In this document: positions 1 to 12,547 of the stretch, piece after piece
Position numbering within the stretch: the first letter of the stretch is position 1
Layout: each line of letters opens with the position of its first letter
NCBI RefSeq assembly: GCF_030253575.1
Contig: NC_080567.1
Coordinates: forward strand, 36,051,501-36,115,500
DNA from: Rhododendron vialii
Lineage: Eukaryota; Streptophyta; Magnoliopsida; Ericales; Ericaceae
Direction of reading: 5' to 3'
DNA length: 64,000 nucleotides
Notes under the pieces: model-generated
Told to the model about the DNA's origin: nothing
The model's input: the letters and a program-made list of their open reading frames with translations, nothing else
Database searches by the model: none
Translations under genes and position numbers: made by a program

Positions 1-2142
1 TGATCGATGACTTCACGAAAATGTGTGGCTGTAAAGTAATTCGGAGTACCACGTGAAGGTAATCCTGGACCCGAACAACTAAATAATTTCAAGGGTTTTG
101 GGCCTTTGGATCCAATTTAAATAGGAAGCCCCAAGGTTTTAGGAGTCCAAACGATGGGGTACGTGTTTTCAATAGTGAATAAGTTGTGAGAAAAAATTTG
201 TAGGAATCAAATTGTTAGGTATTTTTTGTAATGACTATTGAGAAATGTCAAATTATTTCTGATAGTGAATAAGTTGTAGATAGGTTTATGAGTAGAATTA
301 CTATAACCAAAAAAAATTTGTTGGTCAGTAGGTAGTTACCGTAAATGAGATGGTAAAATGCCAAAACTTGTTGATTCCTGTGAACAACATGCTAAAAACA
401 CTTATATTTTTTTCGCAAATTGCTACCGGAAACATGAATATGATTGCACAAATTCGAGGAAGGTTAACCGACCATCTAGCTTAGGAAAAATTATTCAATG
501 TCCCAGAACGCTCTAGAGGCATGAAATAATTACCTCTAAGTTCTAATTTAGTCCCCAAATGCCAATTTTTTAATATCTACAAATGCACACTTCGATATTA
601 GTTAATTACAATCATTCGCTCGCAATAATATTTACATACAATATCATCTTCTATGTCAAAAATTAGCTTCACTGAAAAATTAGCTGTAATTTCAACTCTG
701 AAAGGGGCTAAAGCGAGTATATTTGAAGATTGAAAATGCTAATGGTGGACTTGGACAAAGACCAGTTATTGTCAAGAACAGTCAATGTTATTGGTACTTC
801 GTGATTTCTTTTGGTTTCATCAAATTTTTTTACATCAATCTTTCGTCTCGATGAGAGAAATTGGATTGATCGAAGTTAAAAAAATTCAAATATGACGACT
901 TGAAAAAAAGTCCTTCGCACTTTCTTCTTCTTCTTCTTTTTTTTTTTTAATTCTTTTGCCTTTGGTCATATTCGTTTACTACTACTTTTTAAATTTAGCT
1001 CGCCTAGACGAATAATTAATCCAATAAACAAATTTAATGAAAATTCGAATGAGACAACCCTAAAGATAGTGACCTGACTTTAAGACAACGTGGCCTGGCT
1101 ATTATTATTATTTATTTTTTGGGTAAATTTTGAAGCTTTATTAGCTCAAACAAACCAAAAAACCAAATGGGACTTAGTCCTCCTACCAAAAACAGGAAAA
1201 CAACAACAAAACTACCTCCACCCCAAAACATTAAGGAGAAAATACTCTCCTATGGATACGCCAAGAAGCAGCAATGGACATGTTCTGAGTAGAAGCTGAA
1301 CAATCCAAATCTTGACGCTGAAAAAATCCTCTTCTTTTTTCCGGAGAAATCGGTTAGAAATTTGTTGATGACTGAATACGATGATTACAACCTACCGTGT
1401 TCAACTAATACAATTGTTACAAAAACTTGCTGAAAAACCCTCTTTGTTTCTCTCCTTCCACTGTTTCACAGCCAGTAAATAGTTGCAGCAAAAGAGTGTA
1501 CACACTTAATGGGCCATGAGAATTACTACCTCTGTATTGCCTTACCCAAGATAAAGCCCCAACCAGATCCATTGGGCCATTGCTAAGCCCAGTGTTTATT
1601 CAAAGGATGGGCTTCTCTCACTTAGAATGTACACAAAATAGGTCCCATGTTGGGCCTCTGTGTGTTGTGGGACTCACTGATATCTTACAAAACTTGGCAG
1701 GACAAATTAGGTCCCAAGTTTTTTTTTTTTTGGTAATTTGTTTGATTGTTTTAGTAATACTTTGTTTTTATTAATATGATTGGGGTGATTTTCGCATGGG
1801 AAAAAATGTTTTCATGGAAGTACATATATATTCTACATAAATAAATAAAACTAAGAATTACTGGAGGGGATTTTTTATTTTTTTTAGAATTAAATGGCCC
1901 AATGGAGATGCAAGATGTAATTTTAGCGGATTTAAATGCTAATTTGTAGCATGTTGTAGTGTTCATTTTGCTAAAAATTTAATAATCAATTAATTTGCAT
2001 TTGTAGGACCGAATCAAGAGAAATCAAATACCAACTACGTCCTCTTTTAGCCATTGTCAAGTTCTAGCTATTTAGTTTAGCCATGCATTGTATTACCCCC
2101 AATTAAGATTGATAATGACAAAATTGATTTTTTTTTATTTTT
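1..2142. other. Intergenic DNA, no gene seen
   Basis: AT-rich sequence with only short, composition-driven open frames. Bases about 170-360 carry a dispersed repeat (recurring phrase gtgaataagttgt, then gagatggtaaaatgcc) that recurs at about 25690-25900. Poly-T/TTC runs lie at 920-950. I recognise no conserved protein, RNA gene or intact transposon here. Confidence 0.6.
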
Positions 2143-2150
2143 ATAGCCAC

Positions 2151-2441
2151 TAGGCCTGTGCAAAATCCCCGACTACCCGACCTGACCGAAGGGTCTCGGG
2201 TGACTTCGAACAGGTGCTTCGGTCAGGTACGGGTTGGGTTCTGTTAAAAAAATGAGTTTCGGTTTGGTGCGTTCCTTACCCGTGGAGTTGGACAAGATCC
2301 GACCCGACCAACCCGACGTAAAAAAATCAAGCTCGCGGACGGTTCTTACCCATGTTCGGTTCGGTTTGCGGGTCCTAAAATGTTCTGCCCGACATGGTTA
2401 GGTCGATTTCAGGGTCAAACCCCGACCCGTGCACACCCCTA
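2151..2441. mobile_element. hAT-type MITE, 291 bp, 8-bp TSD
   Basis: The termini are short inverted repeats (TAGGCCTGTGCA at the left, TGCACACCCCTA at the right). They are flanked by an exact 8-bp duplication, atagccac, at 2143-2150 and 2442-2449. The interior is rich in CCCGAC/GGTCGG-type words, as in other non-autonomous plant hAT elements with a TAGGGGTGTGCA end. No coding capacity. An exact 8-bp TSD with matching ends makes the call firm; the family name rests on TSD length and the TA...TA ends. Confidence 0.85.
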
Positions 2442-2452
2442 ATAGCCACACA

Positions 2453-2587
2453 CACATTCACACAAACACTTTACACACACCCACTTTCTTAATTTTGTGG
2501 GTCCCGCACAAATGGAATTAAAGCGTAGCGTGTGGGTCCCCATACGAATGTGATCGTGTGTGTAAGTAAAGTGTTTTGTGAATGCAG
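2453..2587. repeat. Fold-back (inverted repeat) directly after the hAT MITE
   Basis: The arms cattcacacaaacacttta (left) and taaagtgttttgtgaatg (right) pair around a core containing gtgggtccc words. The single-strand fold would be a hairpin of about 130 nt. A second fold-back with similar gtgggtccc cores lies at 32187-32334, which suggests a small repeat family. I could not fix terminal repeats or a TSD. Confidence 0.5.
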
Positions 2588-2589
2588 AT

Positions 2590-5392
2590 GATCAATTGCA
2601 CAAAATTTTCGACGTGCCTAATAAAGTTTAGCAGCTCGATCTATTAATTGGGTCGAAGTTGTCATATCATTCTACTTCTCTGTTGTTCTTCTATAACTAT
2701 CGCAATAAGAAACGACCGCGACCTTCAAGTGTGACTTGAAAAAAGGCAAGTGGGTATGACAGCTTTAAATAAGTTAAAAAGTAATTTTTTTAAGAAGAAA
2801 AAAAAAGTTTAAAGCAAGACGAAGCCTGTGAATTACCAAATTAAACAAATAGTTGTTCTTGCTTTATACATAATAATTTAATTAATTATGAGGAACAAAA
2901 TCACACAAATATATACTACTTGAAAAACACCGAACCTAGCTATATGCCTACCTCTTTGTTTATAGGGACAATGGAACTTATCGCTTCCATAGATTGGGAT
3001 CACCACTTCCCTATATTTTATTTATTTATTGACACAACATGCCGTACACCTTGGATGCTCAAATTTAATTCTTTGTCATGTGAGTTTACTCCATTACAGA
3101 AAACCAAAATAACAAAAATGAAAAAAAAATTTTGATGGACAAGTCACATTTCTCCTATTTAAGGTGATTTTGTCATTGACAAGAGCCGTCCCCTGATGTA
3201 GGGCCAATGGGCATTTCAGGCAGTACTGTTATATCATTTTATTTTATCTTGGAAATTTATGACAGTGTCCAAATAAATTAAAAAAAAAAAAAATCCCCTC
3301 TATGAGTATTTTGAGAAGTAAGATTTTTGTTGAATGATCGGTTCCATTTTTAACCTCCCTTTTGTTTTTTTTTTCTTTCGATAGTTAACAGTGTCCGGGC
3401 TAGCTTACGCGCATGTCGACTAATATCTGAGAGACCAATCCTATTATCCACTAGCGGGGGCCTGTTTGAAGTTGAAGCAAAACTCCTTATTCGTCTCGAT
3501 CCACCAAAGTCATTCTCTGTTCTTGCATTAACATTCTCCTTATTGGACCAACCTCATGCCACAAGAGTTAATTGTACTTGAGAGATTTCAAACTTAAGGT
3601 TTTGGAAGGAAGCTACTCCTTAATTTCAGACCTTGACAATCAAGTCAATCCCTTGAGATTGGACACGCTCACTAACTAACTAACGTGTCGATACTATCGT
3701 ATGAGTAAGCTATATATATGTTTATGTATATATATACGCACACGTATAAATACCAACTTAGAAAGTTATAAAAACGAGTTTTCTTCTAATATCACCTAAG
3801 AAGAATAAAAAATAAATAAATACAGAAAATTTTGTATCATTAATTTTCTTTGTAGGTAATTTTTGCACTAGTATAAAATTATAACATGTGCACCAACTTT
3901 ATACACATTTTTGGGTCTGCCAAGCCACTTGGGTTATTGACCCAAATTGGCATTGAAATTGAAAGTAACAGAGTACAAACAGTAAAGTAAATTAAATTTA
4001 ACGATCATAATCCGTCTCGTAAACAGAGAAGTAACGTTTGGATCGAGATCAAACCTTCTCTTCTTCATCAATTTCTAAACAGTAACATTCTCTCTCTCAT
4101 GGATCTCTCTCTCTCTCTCCTCTTTATTAAACTACTAGAGGATTCACCAGATCCAAAGCAATTGCCAGTCAGGCGATCACCACCATATCCATCAGCCCAC
4201 GTGCCCTCCTCCTTCTGTTGTTTGTATACACACACATGCATACATGTGCATCCATGATACATGTATGTGTATATATTTATTGCATTTTCCTGCATTTACA
4301 AGCTATTTGTAGGCTTCACATGGGGGGGGCAAGACAATTTGTGCGTTGTATCTGTTTGTTTAATTTCCGACTCCACTCCAAGCCCCCATCTTCTTCATCT
4401 CCTGTCCACTCTGTGTCTGATTCCCTTCACTTGGCACTCTCAATTGTCAGCACCGGCACCTCACACGCATACACAAATACTTTCACAAACATATTTATGA
4501 ATGTGTGTGCGTAGTTTTACAAATTCTCTCTAATTATACCACACGGGTCTATGAGCTTAATTTGCTATGTGATTGTCAAGAATTGGGGATTACTGTTAAG
4601 TTGTGTGTGCAACTTGGTTGTAACGAATCGAGTCACGAAAAACAGTCTCTCCACTTATAGAGGCATGACTCTTTTGCAAACCTTGCAGTACTGGGAGTTT
4701 GTGCACTTACGAGATAACCCTTTTTTTGAAATTCTTTTTCCTCACAAAGATGCCTTCAAAAAACGCCCTCCATAGTCCCACTTACGAGCTTCGGTTTAAA
4801 GTTTTGTATTATCGTTAATTCATGATTCAAGTTACTATGCATAAATTAATCTAGACAAACTTTAGTTTGTGTCTCTTAACTTTCACTATCAAATGGGTCC
4901 AGCCCATCTAGAGGTGAGTGAGACCAACGATGGTTCCAAAAAAAAAAAGCGTCATTTGGGTAAACTTTTCAGTTTAGTGATCGGTTTATTCCCAACTTTT
5001 TAGTTGTATTTAGTTTTTACTACTGTAATTGTTGTTTTAGGCTTGTATAACATGGGTTGTGTACTATTTTCAACAGAGTCGAATGGCCAATTGAAGTTAA
5101 AAAAAATGTGCCCCATTTGATATAACTATCGTAATTTCTTACCATTGCCCCTACCGAGTGACACCGAAACAGTAGAACCTTTTAAAGTATACAACCCTCC
5201 TTTAATATTACCATTTTTTAGATAACATCACCCATTGTGATTTTACTCTTTTTGTCCACCCCATTTTTCTTTTTGTTAAAAGGGAAATACAAGAACCTAA
5301 ATCAAGATAGTTTTGGGGTAATTAATTTAAACCTTTTCTCCACCCCATTATTTCTGAGATTTTTTTCTTTCTTATTGTTCCTTTTGGAGAAG
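2590..5392. other. Intergenic DNA, no gene seen
   Basis: AT-rich. Bases 3385-3640 (starting near gtgtccgggctagcttacgcgc, containing cgactaat) look like an unclassified dispersed plant repeat. CT microsatellites lie at 4088-4125, and a mixed AC/AT-rich stretch at 4225-4280 produces short spurious frames on both strands. No gene is supportable. Confidence 0.5.
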
Positions 5393-5395
5393 TAA

Positions 5396-5646
5396 GAGCA
5401 TCCGCAGTGTAATAATCAAAAGTGAATAATCAAAACTTGTCACGTCAGTTTTTTATTATTCATTTAGAGTGTTGCTAAAGTTAACAAGGTGAAATCCCAC
5501 ATTATTACTTTTGATTATTTAAATGCCCAAATTTGATTATTAGTTAGGAGATTGCTAATTTTGATTATTACAATGTGAACACGTTTTTAGCACATGTTGC
5601 TAACTTTAGCAATATTTTGATTTTGATTATTACATTGTAGATGTTC
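5396..5646. mobile_element. Tourist/PIF-Harbinger-like MITE, 251 bp
   Basis: The ends are imperfect inverted repeats of about 26 bp: left GAGCATCCGCAGTG followed by TAATAATCAAAA, right the complement of GAACATCTACAATG followed by TAATAATCAAAA. A 3-bp TAA duplication flanks them (5393-5395 and 5647-5649). The interior repeats TTTTGATTATT words in both directions. It is non-coding. The TWA TSD and GAGCATC end match two other elements in this window (24159-24462 and 27247-27820). Confidence 0.8.
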
Positions 5647-5649
5647 TAA

Positions 5650-6455
5650 TAAACTAACTTAAAGACATGACCTCACAACTTGTAAGCCCACTTTTTTTTG
5701 GTACAGAATGAAAGTGCATGTACGGTACTCGTCAATCGTCATCTCTATCATAGAGTATTGTCTCATTACGAGATTCCATCGCATCTAAGTCGTGGCCGAA
5801 ATTAAAATCACATCACATCTGGGTGGTGTTTAGAATATGTTTAGCCCCAATCAATGCCTATGAGAACTCAAATATGGGCTTCGTCTAATCAAATCCGAGC
5901 TTACGCTATTGTACAAGCTGAGACATGATCCACACATCATATATGGTCCACAAACGACCCACCCATGCACAATGACAAACCGAGACTTCCAAATGAAATT
6001 CCACGCCCTTTAATAATACTGTATTTCAAAGAACATATATACTAGTAGAATCAATAATGCAAGAAATGGGCTTGACTATGCATACAAAGTGACAAACCCT
6101 GGAAAAAGAGCCAAATGAAGCTCAAACAAAATGCACTTTTCGTTTTCACGAAACAAACTTCTAGAACTAGCTCCGCAACAAATTACTGGCCTCTACTGGG
6201 ACCCCCACCAGGATGAATGAATGCCACAGTAAAGAGACACCAAAATGTGTGAATTTTTTCCGTAGAGATTGTTTCCCATTGTTCTCTCATACTAACCAGA
6301 AGAAGCTTCTCTGAACGAATTGTACCCGAATTTGAAGAGCTTCTTTTAACATAAATATAGAGACATAAAGCTGTACACCACTACAAAGGTAGCTTTCCTC
6401 AAAGATGAAACATGCCTCTCGTGTCACTTTAACAATGTCCTCTCTCTCTCTCTCT
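5650..6455. other. Intergenic DNA and probable KRP 3' UTR
   Basis: This stretch lies just downstream of the stop codon of the minus-strand KRP gene, so the part nearest 6455 is probably its 3' UTR. A CT microsatellite sits at 6438-6455, next to the stop. Nothing else recognisable. Confidence 0.4.
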
Positions 6456-7820
6456 TCATAGCTTTAACCGAACCCACTGGTACCGGCCTTCCAATGGCAC
6501 GTCCTTCTTTACATCGTAGTTGTACCTGAATGAAAGAAAAACAATAATTGCTTCCTGATTATACACTGAATGCGAAACACTGAATGCGAAATGATGAATC
6601 GAGATTTTCTAAAATGAGCCGGTGGTGGTGGTGGTACTGATGGAGCTTATCATGCGCCGAGCCAAAAAAAAAAAAGCTTATCATGCGCACACTTACTTGT
6701 CTGCGAATCTCTTTTGCTCCTCCTTCTCCGCCGCAGCAAAGAACTCCTCGACCTCCGCCGCAGCCGGTATCTTCGCCTCCGGGTGTCTTTGCCGGAGACT
6801 CGCTGCCGTCGATGACTTCAGCTCTTCCATGTCTGCGGAAATCTCGCTTGATGGCGTCGTTTCTCTACTGCAAATTAAGAACGAATAGAGACCGTAAATT
6901 ACACAGTGAAGAACCAGGTGTAGCTACAAACGCTTATAATTTTTTTTCTTTTGATCCGACAAACGCTTATAATAATCACAGAGAAATTTACAGAGAGAAC
7001 ATTAGGAATAATTAAATTAATGCTTAATTAAGCAGATAAACCGTCCGATATCAGGAAACGTTTCGGTTTTGTGGAATTGGAAAGAATTAATTGCTCGGAT
7101 GATGCGAGAGTTAGTGAATTAAATGAGAACCTGAATCTGCATTTGACGAGCTTGGAGATCTCAGTTTCATAACCCTCAGCGCATGATTCAACCTTCGAAA
7201 TCAGATTTAAGATTCAAATCAGTAATTAAAGCTAGAGAAACGTACTAAATCTAAGAAATAATGAAGCTAGAAAATTATGTAACCGCATTTGAACAAGAAT
7301 TTGAGTGAACTTACGTAATTAAAGCTTGAGAAACGCAAATCTAAAGAGCACTAATTAAGTTAGAAAATTTAACAGCACTTGAACTGGAATTTCAGTGAAC
7401 TGATCACCTTCAGATGTTCAAATGTGTAATTAATTAAAGCTCGAGAAACGAAAATCATACGGATAATTAAGCCAGAAAAATCATTTGAAATTTTGAACTG
7501 ATGATCACCTTCAGATCTACGGATCTCAATTCTGGTTTCGTCACGAAATCGCTGGAGTCATTGCTAGAGCAACGAGGCACCGAAGCGCGACCTGAATCCT
7601 CTGAAATCGCGGGCGCCGACACCGAGTGATTATCCGGCGAACTCACGACGTCGCAGCGGTTGCTCACGAACTGGTGGTGGTCACGAACATCGGACGCCAA
7701 TTTTCTTCTCTTAAACGAGCCTGTTGAGCTCGTAACCTCCATAGCTGATCTCGTCTTCGTTGCTAGTGTAACTTCTCCTACTTCCTTGCATTTCCTCGCG
7801 CAGTCCCCCGTCTGCGCCAT
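6456..7820 (-). CDS. KRP: Kip-related CDK inhibitor (KRP/ICK), 4 exons, 204 aa
   Basis: Nuclear inhibitor of CDKA/cyclin D complexes that restrains G1/S and endocycle entry (family knowledge). Coding exons on the minus strand are 7509-7820, 7131-7192, 6697-6867 and 6456-6525. All three introns have GT-AG ends and the joined frame is open for 204 residues. The N-terminal part (1-104) is variable, with RKCKEV and a basic KRRK near residue 37. A short SRETTPSS motif (125-132), typical of KRPs, follows. The conserved C-terminal inhibitory domain spans about 158-204: PAAAEVEEFFAAAE (159-172), then FADKYNYDV (179-187) and PLEGRYQWVRLKL to the stop. The 200-residue size is normal. The start is the first Met of the exon at 7820, downstream of two CT microsatellites in the presumed leader. 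The subgroup (KRP1-7) cannot be fixed by eye. Confidence 0.93.
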
Positions 7821-7829
7821 CTCTCCTGT

Positions 7830-7833
<4 letters not shown>

Positions 7834-7866
<33 letters not shown>

Positions 7867-7947
7867 AGTCTACACACAGTTGTATATATAAATGCACACA
7901 TATGTGTTTGTACTTATTATCTGAACCTCTCTAACGACATTCGCTAC

Positions 7948-7978
<31 letters not shown>
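7834..7978. repeat. Two CT/GA microsatellites in the KRP leader
   Basis: (TC)n runs at about 7834-7864 and 7950-7978 lie 14 and 130 bp upstream of the KRP start on the minus strand, where they read as GA runs. Such purine tracts are common in plant 5' leaders and can bind GAGA-binding (BPC) factors; a regulatory role here is inference. Confidence 0.7.
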
Positions 7979-7979
<1 letters not shown>

Positions 7980-7980
<1 letters not shown>

Positions 7981-10900
7981 GTAAAAATTGGTTAGAAGAG
8001 TGAAGATATTCAGGAGAGTGGGGATTAGTTGTAGATATGATAAATCGGACGGCTGAGATGTTTTTCAGCGGTTTCTGTTGGATTGGGATCCTGTGTGTTG
8101 TCCTGACTCCGTTACTCTTCAGTCTTCACGTTGGAAGTTGGGCTAGCTGCTAAATAACATCGAGCAATATTCGAGTTTAATCTCGTGTTTGTTCGTCAAA
8201 AACTTATTTAGAATTGTGTTGTTACACAGATAAATCAAGCTTGATTAATTTTTTTGAAACCTGCTAAGGTTCTCGAACAAATTATTATTTAGTTCGTTCG
8301 GCTAATAATATTTAGTTTCATAAAGTTCGTTCAAGATCGATCTCATAAATATATATTTTTTAATTCTTTTAAAGTTTTCAAACAAAGTCCAATCAATCAC
8401 CCGCTTAACTCGTTTATCGCCCCTAGAATGTACTAGGAAGTTGGCAGTGCGTGCTCCGTTAGGCTCCGTCTAGTCACGTGGGCGTGCCGTTGCGAATATC
8501 AGGCCGGTGAGGATCACAGAATAATTACTGATCAGGTTAATCGGGTAAGTAATGAATGGATGCCACGTCATCGCCTGCACGTTAACAAAGCTATGAGTCG
8601 AAATTGGGTGAATCTGGGACATTACATGTGCTTCTTGTGTGTGCATTTGATTGGGCCATGTAATGGGCCCATATACCTTTTATTTATTTTGATGTTGATG
8701 ACATTTAAATAAGGATTAAATTCTTCCCATCGGCAATGGAAAATCACACTTTTTCATCGACCACATTTTTCGGTTCTATCTTTTGTTTATTGTTGATTTC
8801 ACCGTTCATCTTGTACACCTCATGTAGTAGTATATCCATGCAAAAAATAAACTTGATTTGACATCAATAGGAGTATCAAAAATTAAATTTTGCTTTGTAA
8901 AATAGATAGTTTATATTTATTATTATTGACAGAAATCAGATCGTTTATTTTATAAATTCAAATTCAAATTTTAATATATCTATTGACTTTCGATCAAGCC
9001 GATTTTTTACATGGCGATACTATATTGAAGGTCTTAAAATATGAACGGTTCATATCACAACAATAGACACTCAGTGGGGCCCATAATAGGTGGTGGTAGA
9101 AAAATGAAGTTTTACACCGGCGGTGGATAGAATTTATGAGGGTGATTGATGTAAGGTGAGGATTCAAATGCAAGAAAAAAAAATTATGGGTACACTATTT
9201 GATGCACACCGAATAAGTAGGATTACTTCAGATTCGTACAAATGATCGGGGTTGTTCGGTTTGTTTAAAACATATTTTGAGAGTATTGTAAGAAATCATT
9301 CAAGAAAAAACTTTTGAACAAGTTTAGAATCATCCAAAAACCCATCCCTTATTTTTTTAGAATTTTCAATTATTTATCCTTTCCAAAATCCCACGTGGAA
9401 AATGTAAATTTAATAATTTAACTCACAAAATTACATTAGAAAAAGGATGAAAAAAAGGTCTCATGTCCCCTCCTGCAGTAAGAATTTCAATTCCCCTGTA
9501 AGTTGGGAGTTGTTCGCACAAAACTGGGAGAATTTTGAGAATATGGTTTCTTCATTTCTTCCTTCGTGCATGTCAATCTTGTTTCACCATCTCCATATTC
9601 AATTGACTGTATTGATTAGTACTATGTGTGTGTGTGTGTGCAATTCTTATTACTTTTTATATTTACTTTGTTTCGATTTATTAATTTTAATAAATAGGAG
9701 TATTAATCTTGATTCCCTGCAAATTGTGTTGTTTACTCCCTTTTCCCCGTGTATCAAACAGAATTAACGCTAGTTACTACAGAAAGGAAAGGAGACAATG
9801 GTTTTGAGCGAATCAACGAGGCTAAGCCGGAGAGGTAGTTGATTTGGCATTTAAAACTCTAATTTGGACCTCTTTGTGTTGGGAATAAAGGACGGTTGAT
9901 CAGTATAAATTTGTATACGTGCTTGACTATATATGCAGCTTGCTGCTGGCCTGGAATACCAATGAGGCTATGAAGTCACTGGTCAAGGATGGTAGGGACA
10001 ACATTGCTATCCATTAAAATCATTAGATGGAGTTTTTAATACATAACGGGTATCTTGATCCTTCAATTTTGCTACTTACGAAATTGAGATCTCCATTTCA
10101 ATGCCCGGCGACAATATAATTGTCACGTCATTACGTATTTTGAGCAGACCGACATTGCTTTTCAAGCACGAATAACTCATTCCTCTCTTGAAGACGCAAT
10201 TTTTTTTTTAATAGCCGTATACCACGAAACGAATATCTCCTTTGTTACAAAATTAGAAAGGAAACACACACATCAAATGAATGATGTACTGCCATGATCA
10301 TCTGCTTGATTAAATTAGGTATATGTGGGTTTTAGGACTAAGGAATTAATCTGTGTGGGAGGATGAGAGGTAGATGAAATTTAGATGCATACAACAAACC
10401 CTATTTACACTCAAAACCAGATGTGTTTTAAACACTTTTATGATTGTATGGTCGCATTGCAATTAGGCAATCCCATTGAATCATGGCCATTAAATTTGGG
10501 ACGGTAATGCAGCAAGCCAAGCCACCAACAGTAACGTACAGTTGGGGTTATTACGGGTGAATGAATGCGCAAACTTTGAAATAGCCAATTTTGAAAACCA
10601 TTTTCCCACTATTTTTAGATGCGGCATTTGAGTTATTTCCATGATCTCAAAGTGGGTCTCAGTTTACGTCTCCGATTCGTCATACGCAGAGGCATATGAA
10701 TGAATTATGTTCAATGGGAACAAAATATATTACCACAAAAGAAATCGTGTGTATTGAGTAGTTATCACGAAACTTAAAGACACCGTCCTAAAAAAAGAAA
10801 AGATAAGAAAAGTTTCTATAGTGATGAAATAGTCCCCTCAAAAACTGGCATGTTTTTGTTTCAAGACCAATACAACTCTTTTACATTTTGCGCTTTTGGT

Positions 10901-11293
10901 TATCAATTCTAAGTAACTGCGTGTCAGTTGAAGAACGAGTCGGCAACTCAAGAACCACGTTAAGTAAAAATGAATACAAACTTTGGGCAAGTAAAATACC
11001 CATACTTTGACGGGCTGAGGCATAGATGACTATTTCTGGGAGCAAACTCCGGAAGGAAGAATAACCCGAGAGTTAAAAGCATCTGAATTTGGGTGATCCT
11101 TGCCCCGAAATTCAAGCATTAATGACTGAATTTTGCACACGTTAAGGTCCTCATAAAAACAATTCACATAACCAGAAAAAATAAAAAAATTGGTTTCAAA
11201 GCCTCTTCCAATGAGGCAGTTTCCTTATGAAGCATTTCCCCAAGATACGAGTAAGAGTATTTACGAAATTGTATATTTTTCCAAAACTATGTA
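7980..11293. other. Intergenic DNA, no gene seen
   Basis: The part nearest 7980 should include the KRP promoter. Bases about 8150-8430 resemble a decayed hAT-type MITE (right end gtttatcgcccctag), but I could not find a matching left end or TSD. A short GT repeat lies at 9629-9640. The open frames here are short and composition-driven. Confidence 0.45.
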
Positions 11294-11560
11294 CTCCCTC
11301 CGTCCCTTATTTATAGTCCGGTATTACATTTTGAACTATCCCTTAATAAGTATCCATTTTGTAAAGTTAGTGGCTAAAAGTTGGTGAATTGTCTATTTTA
11401 TTCCTAATAGTATATTCCATTTTAAAAAGTAAGTAAAAGTGTAATGATGATGGGTAAGTAGAGAAAGTAGTGGAAAAAATTGATGTGAAAAGTATAATGA
11501 TGATATCTTTTTAATAAGTTAGAATTACGAAACAGGACACTTAAAAAGAAACGGAGGGAG
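11294..11560. mobile_element. Stowaway (Tc1/mariner) MITE, 267 bp
   Basis: The termini are the Stowaway signature: CTCCCTCCGTCCC at the left and its inverse ending CGGAGGGAG at the right, with a TA duplication on both sides (11292-11293 and 11561-11562). It is non-coding and AT-rich inside, and about 850 bp downstream of the PreP stop codon. Confidence 0.9.
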
Positions 11561-11741
11561 TACTATTTACATAGGATTCATTCAATTCAAGTCATGACCC
11601 ACTGTATCGGTAACGATGTCCAAATATGTCCGACTATACCAATAAAATAGTTAAATCCCCATTGTTTCTTTCATTTGATGTCCAAACATGACCCAATCGA
11701 AACCCACAATACATGTATGCTAACATGTAAAAATGTGTGTG

Positions 11742-11742
<1 letters not shown>

Positions 11743-11775
<33 letters not shown>
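11743..11775. repeat. (GA)n microsatellite
   Basis: About 16 uninterrupted GA units preceded by a short TGTG run. It produces SLSLS-type spurious frames on the minus strand. Confidence 0.9.
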
Positions 11776-11776
<1 letters not shown>

Positions 11777-11780
<4 letters not shown>

Positions 11781-12407
11781 ACATTGGATTCCCTCTCCCC
11801 GAATGATAAGTCCCATGCAAAAAACAGAGACACAATAGTGACCAATCCAGCATCCCCCTAAAGACAAGGCCACTGCCGGCTCTTGCCTGTAGGAAAACGG
11901 TCGGACCCAAAACTATCCAAAATTCCAACACTGATGGCTACCCATCAATGTGATTCTATGCTTCCAAAATTACTCAGAGTTAGAGCCCCGTTCAGTTGCT
12001 TTCATAGTTCTGCTACTTCGAAACTATCCTGTCTACGAAACCCAATCATTCATGCAATTTAAGCAACAAATCAAAATATCTACGAATATCATCCATTAAT
12101 AAACAATACGTGAATGGTCTAAAGAGTGCTGAGGTTACAATGCAATAGAACTGGAAAGGAACTGCATTAGCAAATTGTGAGGTTCAGCACCAATTGGTAA
12201 TATTGTACATGAGGAAAGGAAAGCTAAAACATTTCCTCAATTTCCCATTTAGTTGTAAATGAAATGGGTACCCTATACCTTAAAAGAAGATGAATTTAGT
12301 TCAGTAATACCTGATTCAAAGTATAGATTGAAGCTGCAAAAATGCTTTCCTGCTGTGAGGATAGAAATAAGAGAATCGGTTGTCTTTATAGTCTTCTTTG
12401 GGGGGTC
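11777..12407. other. Downstream flank of PreP, probable 3' UTR
   Basis: Non-coding sequence beyond the minus-strand stop codon of PreP (TAA at 12408-12410). The part nearest the gene should be 3' UTR. Nothing else recognised. Confidence 0.4.
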
Positions 12408-12512
12408 TTAATCAAGGACATTTTTCACTTCGAGGAAGTTGGAGCGCTCCTTGTTTGCAGCTTCAACATCTTCTGGAGATGCCACAGCAACCACAACCCC
12501 TTTATTTTTTAC

Positions 12513-12547
<35 letters not shown>

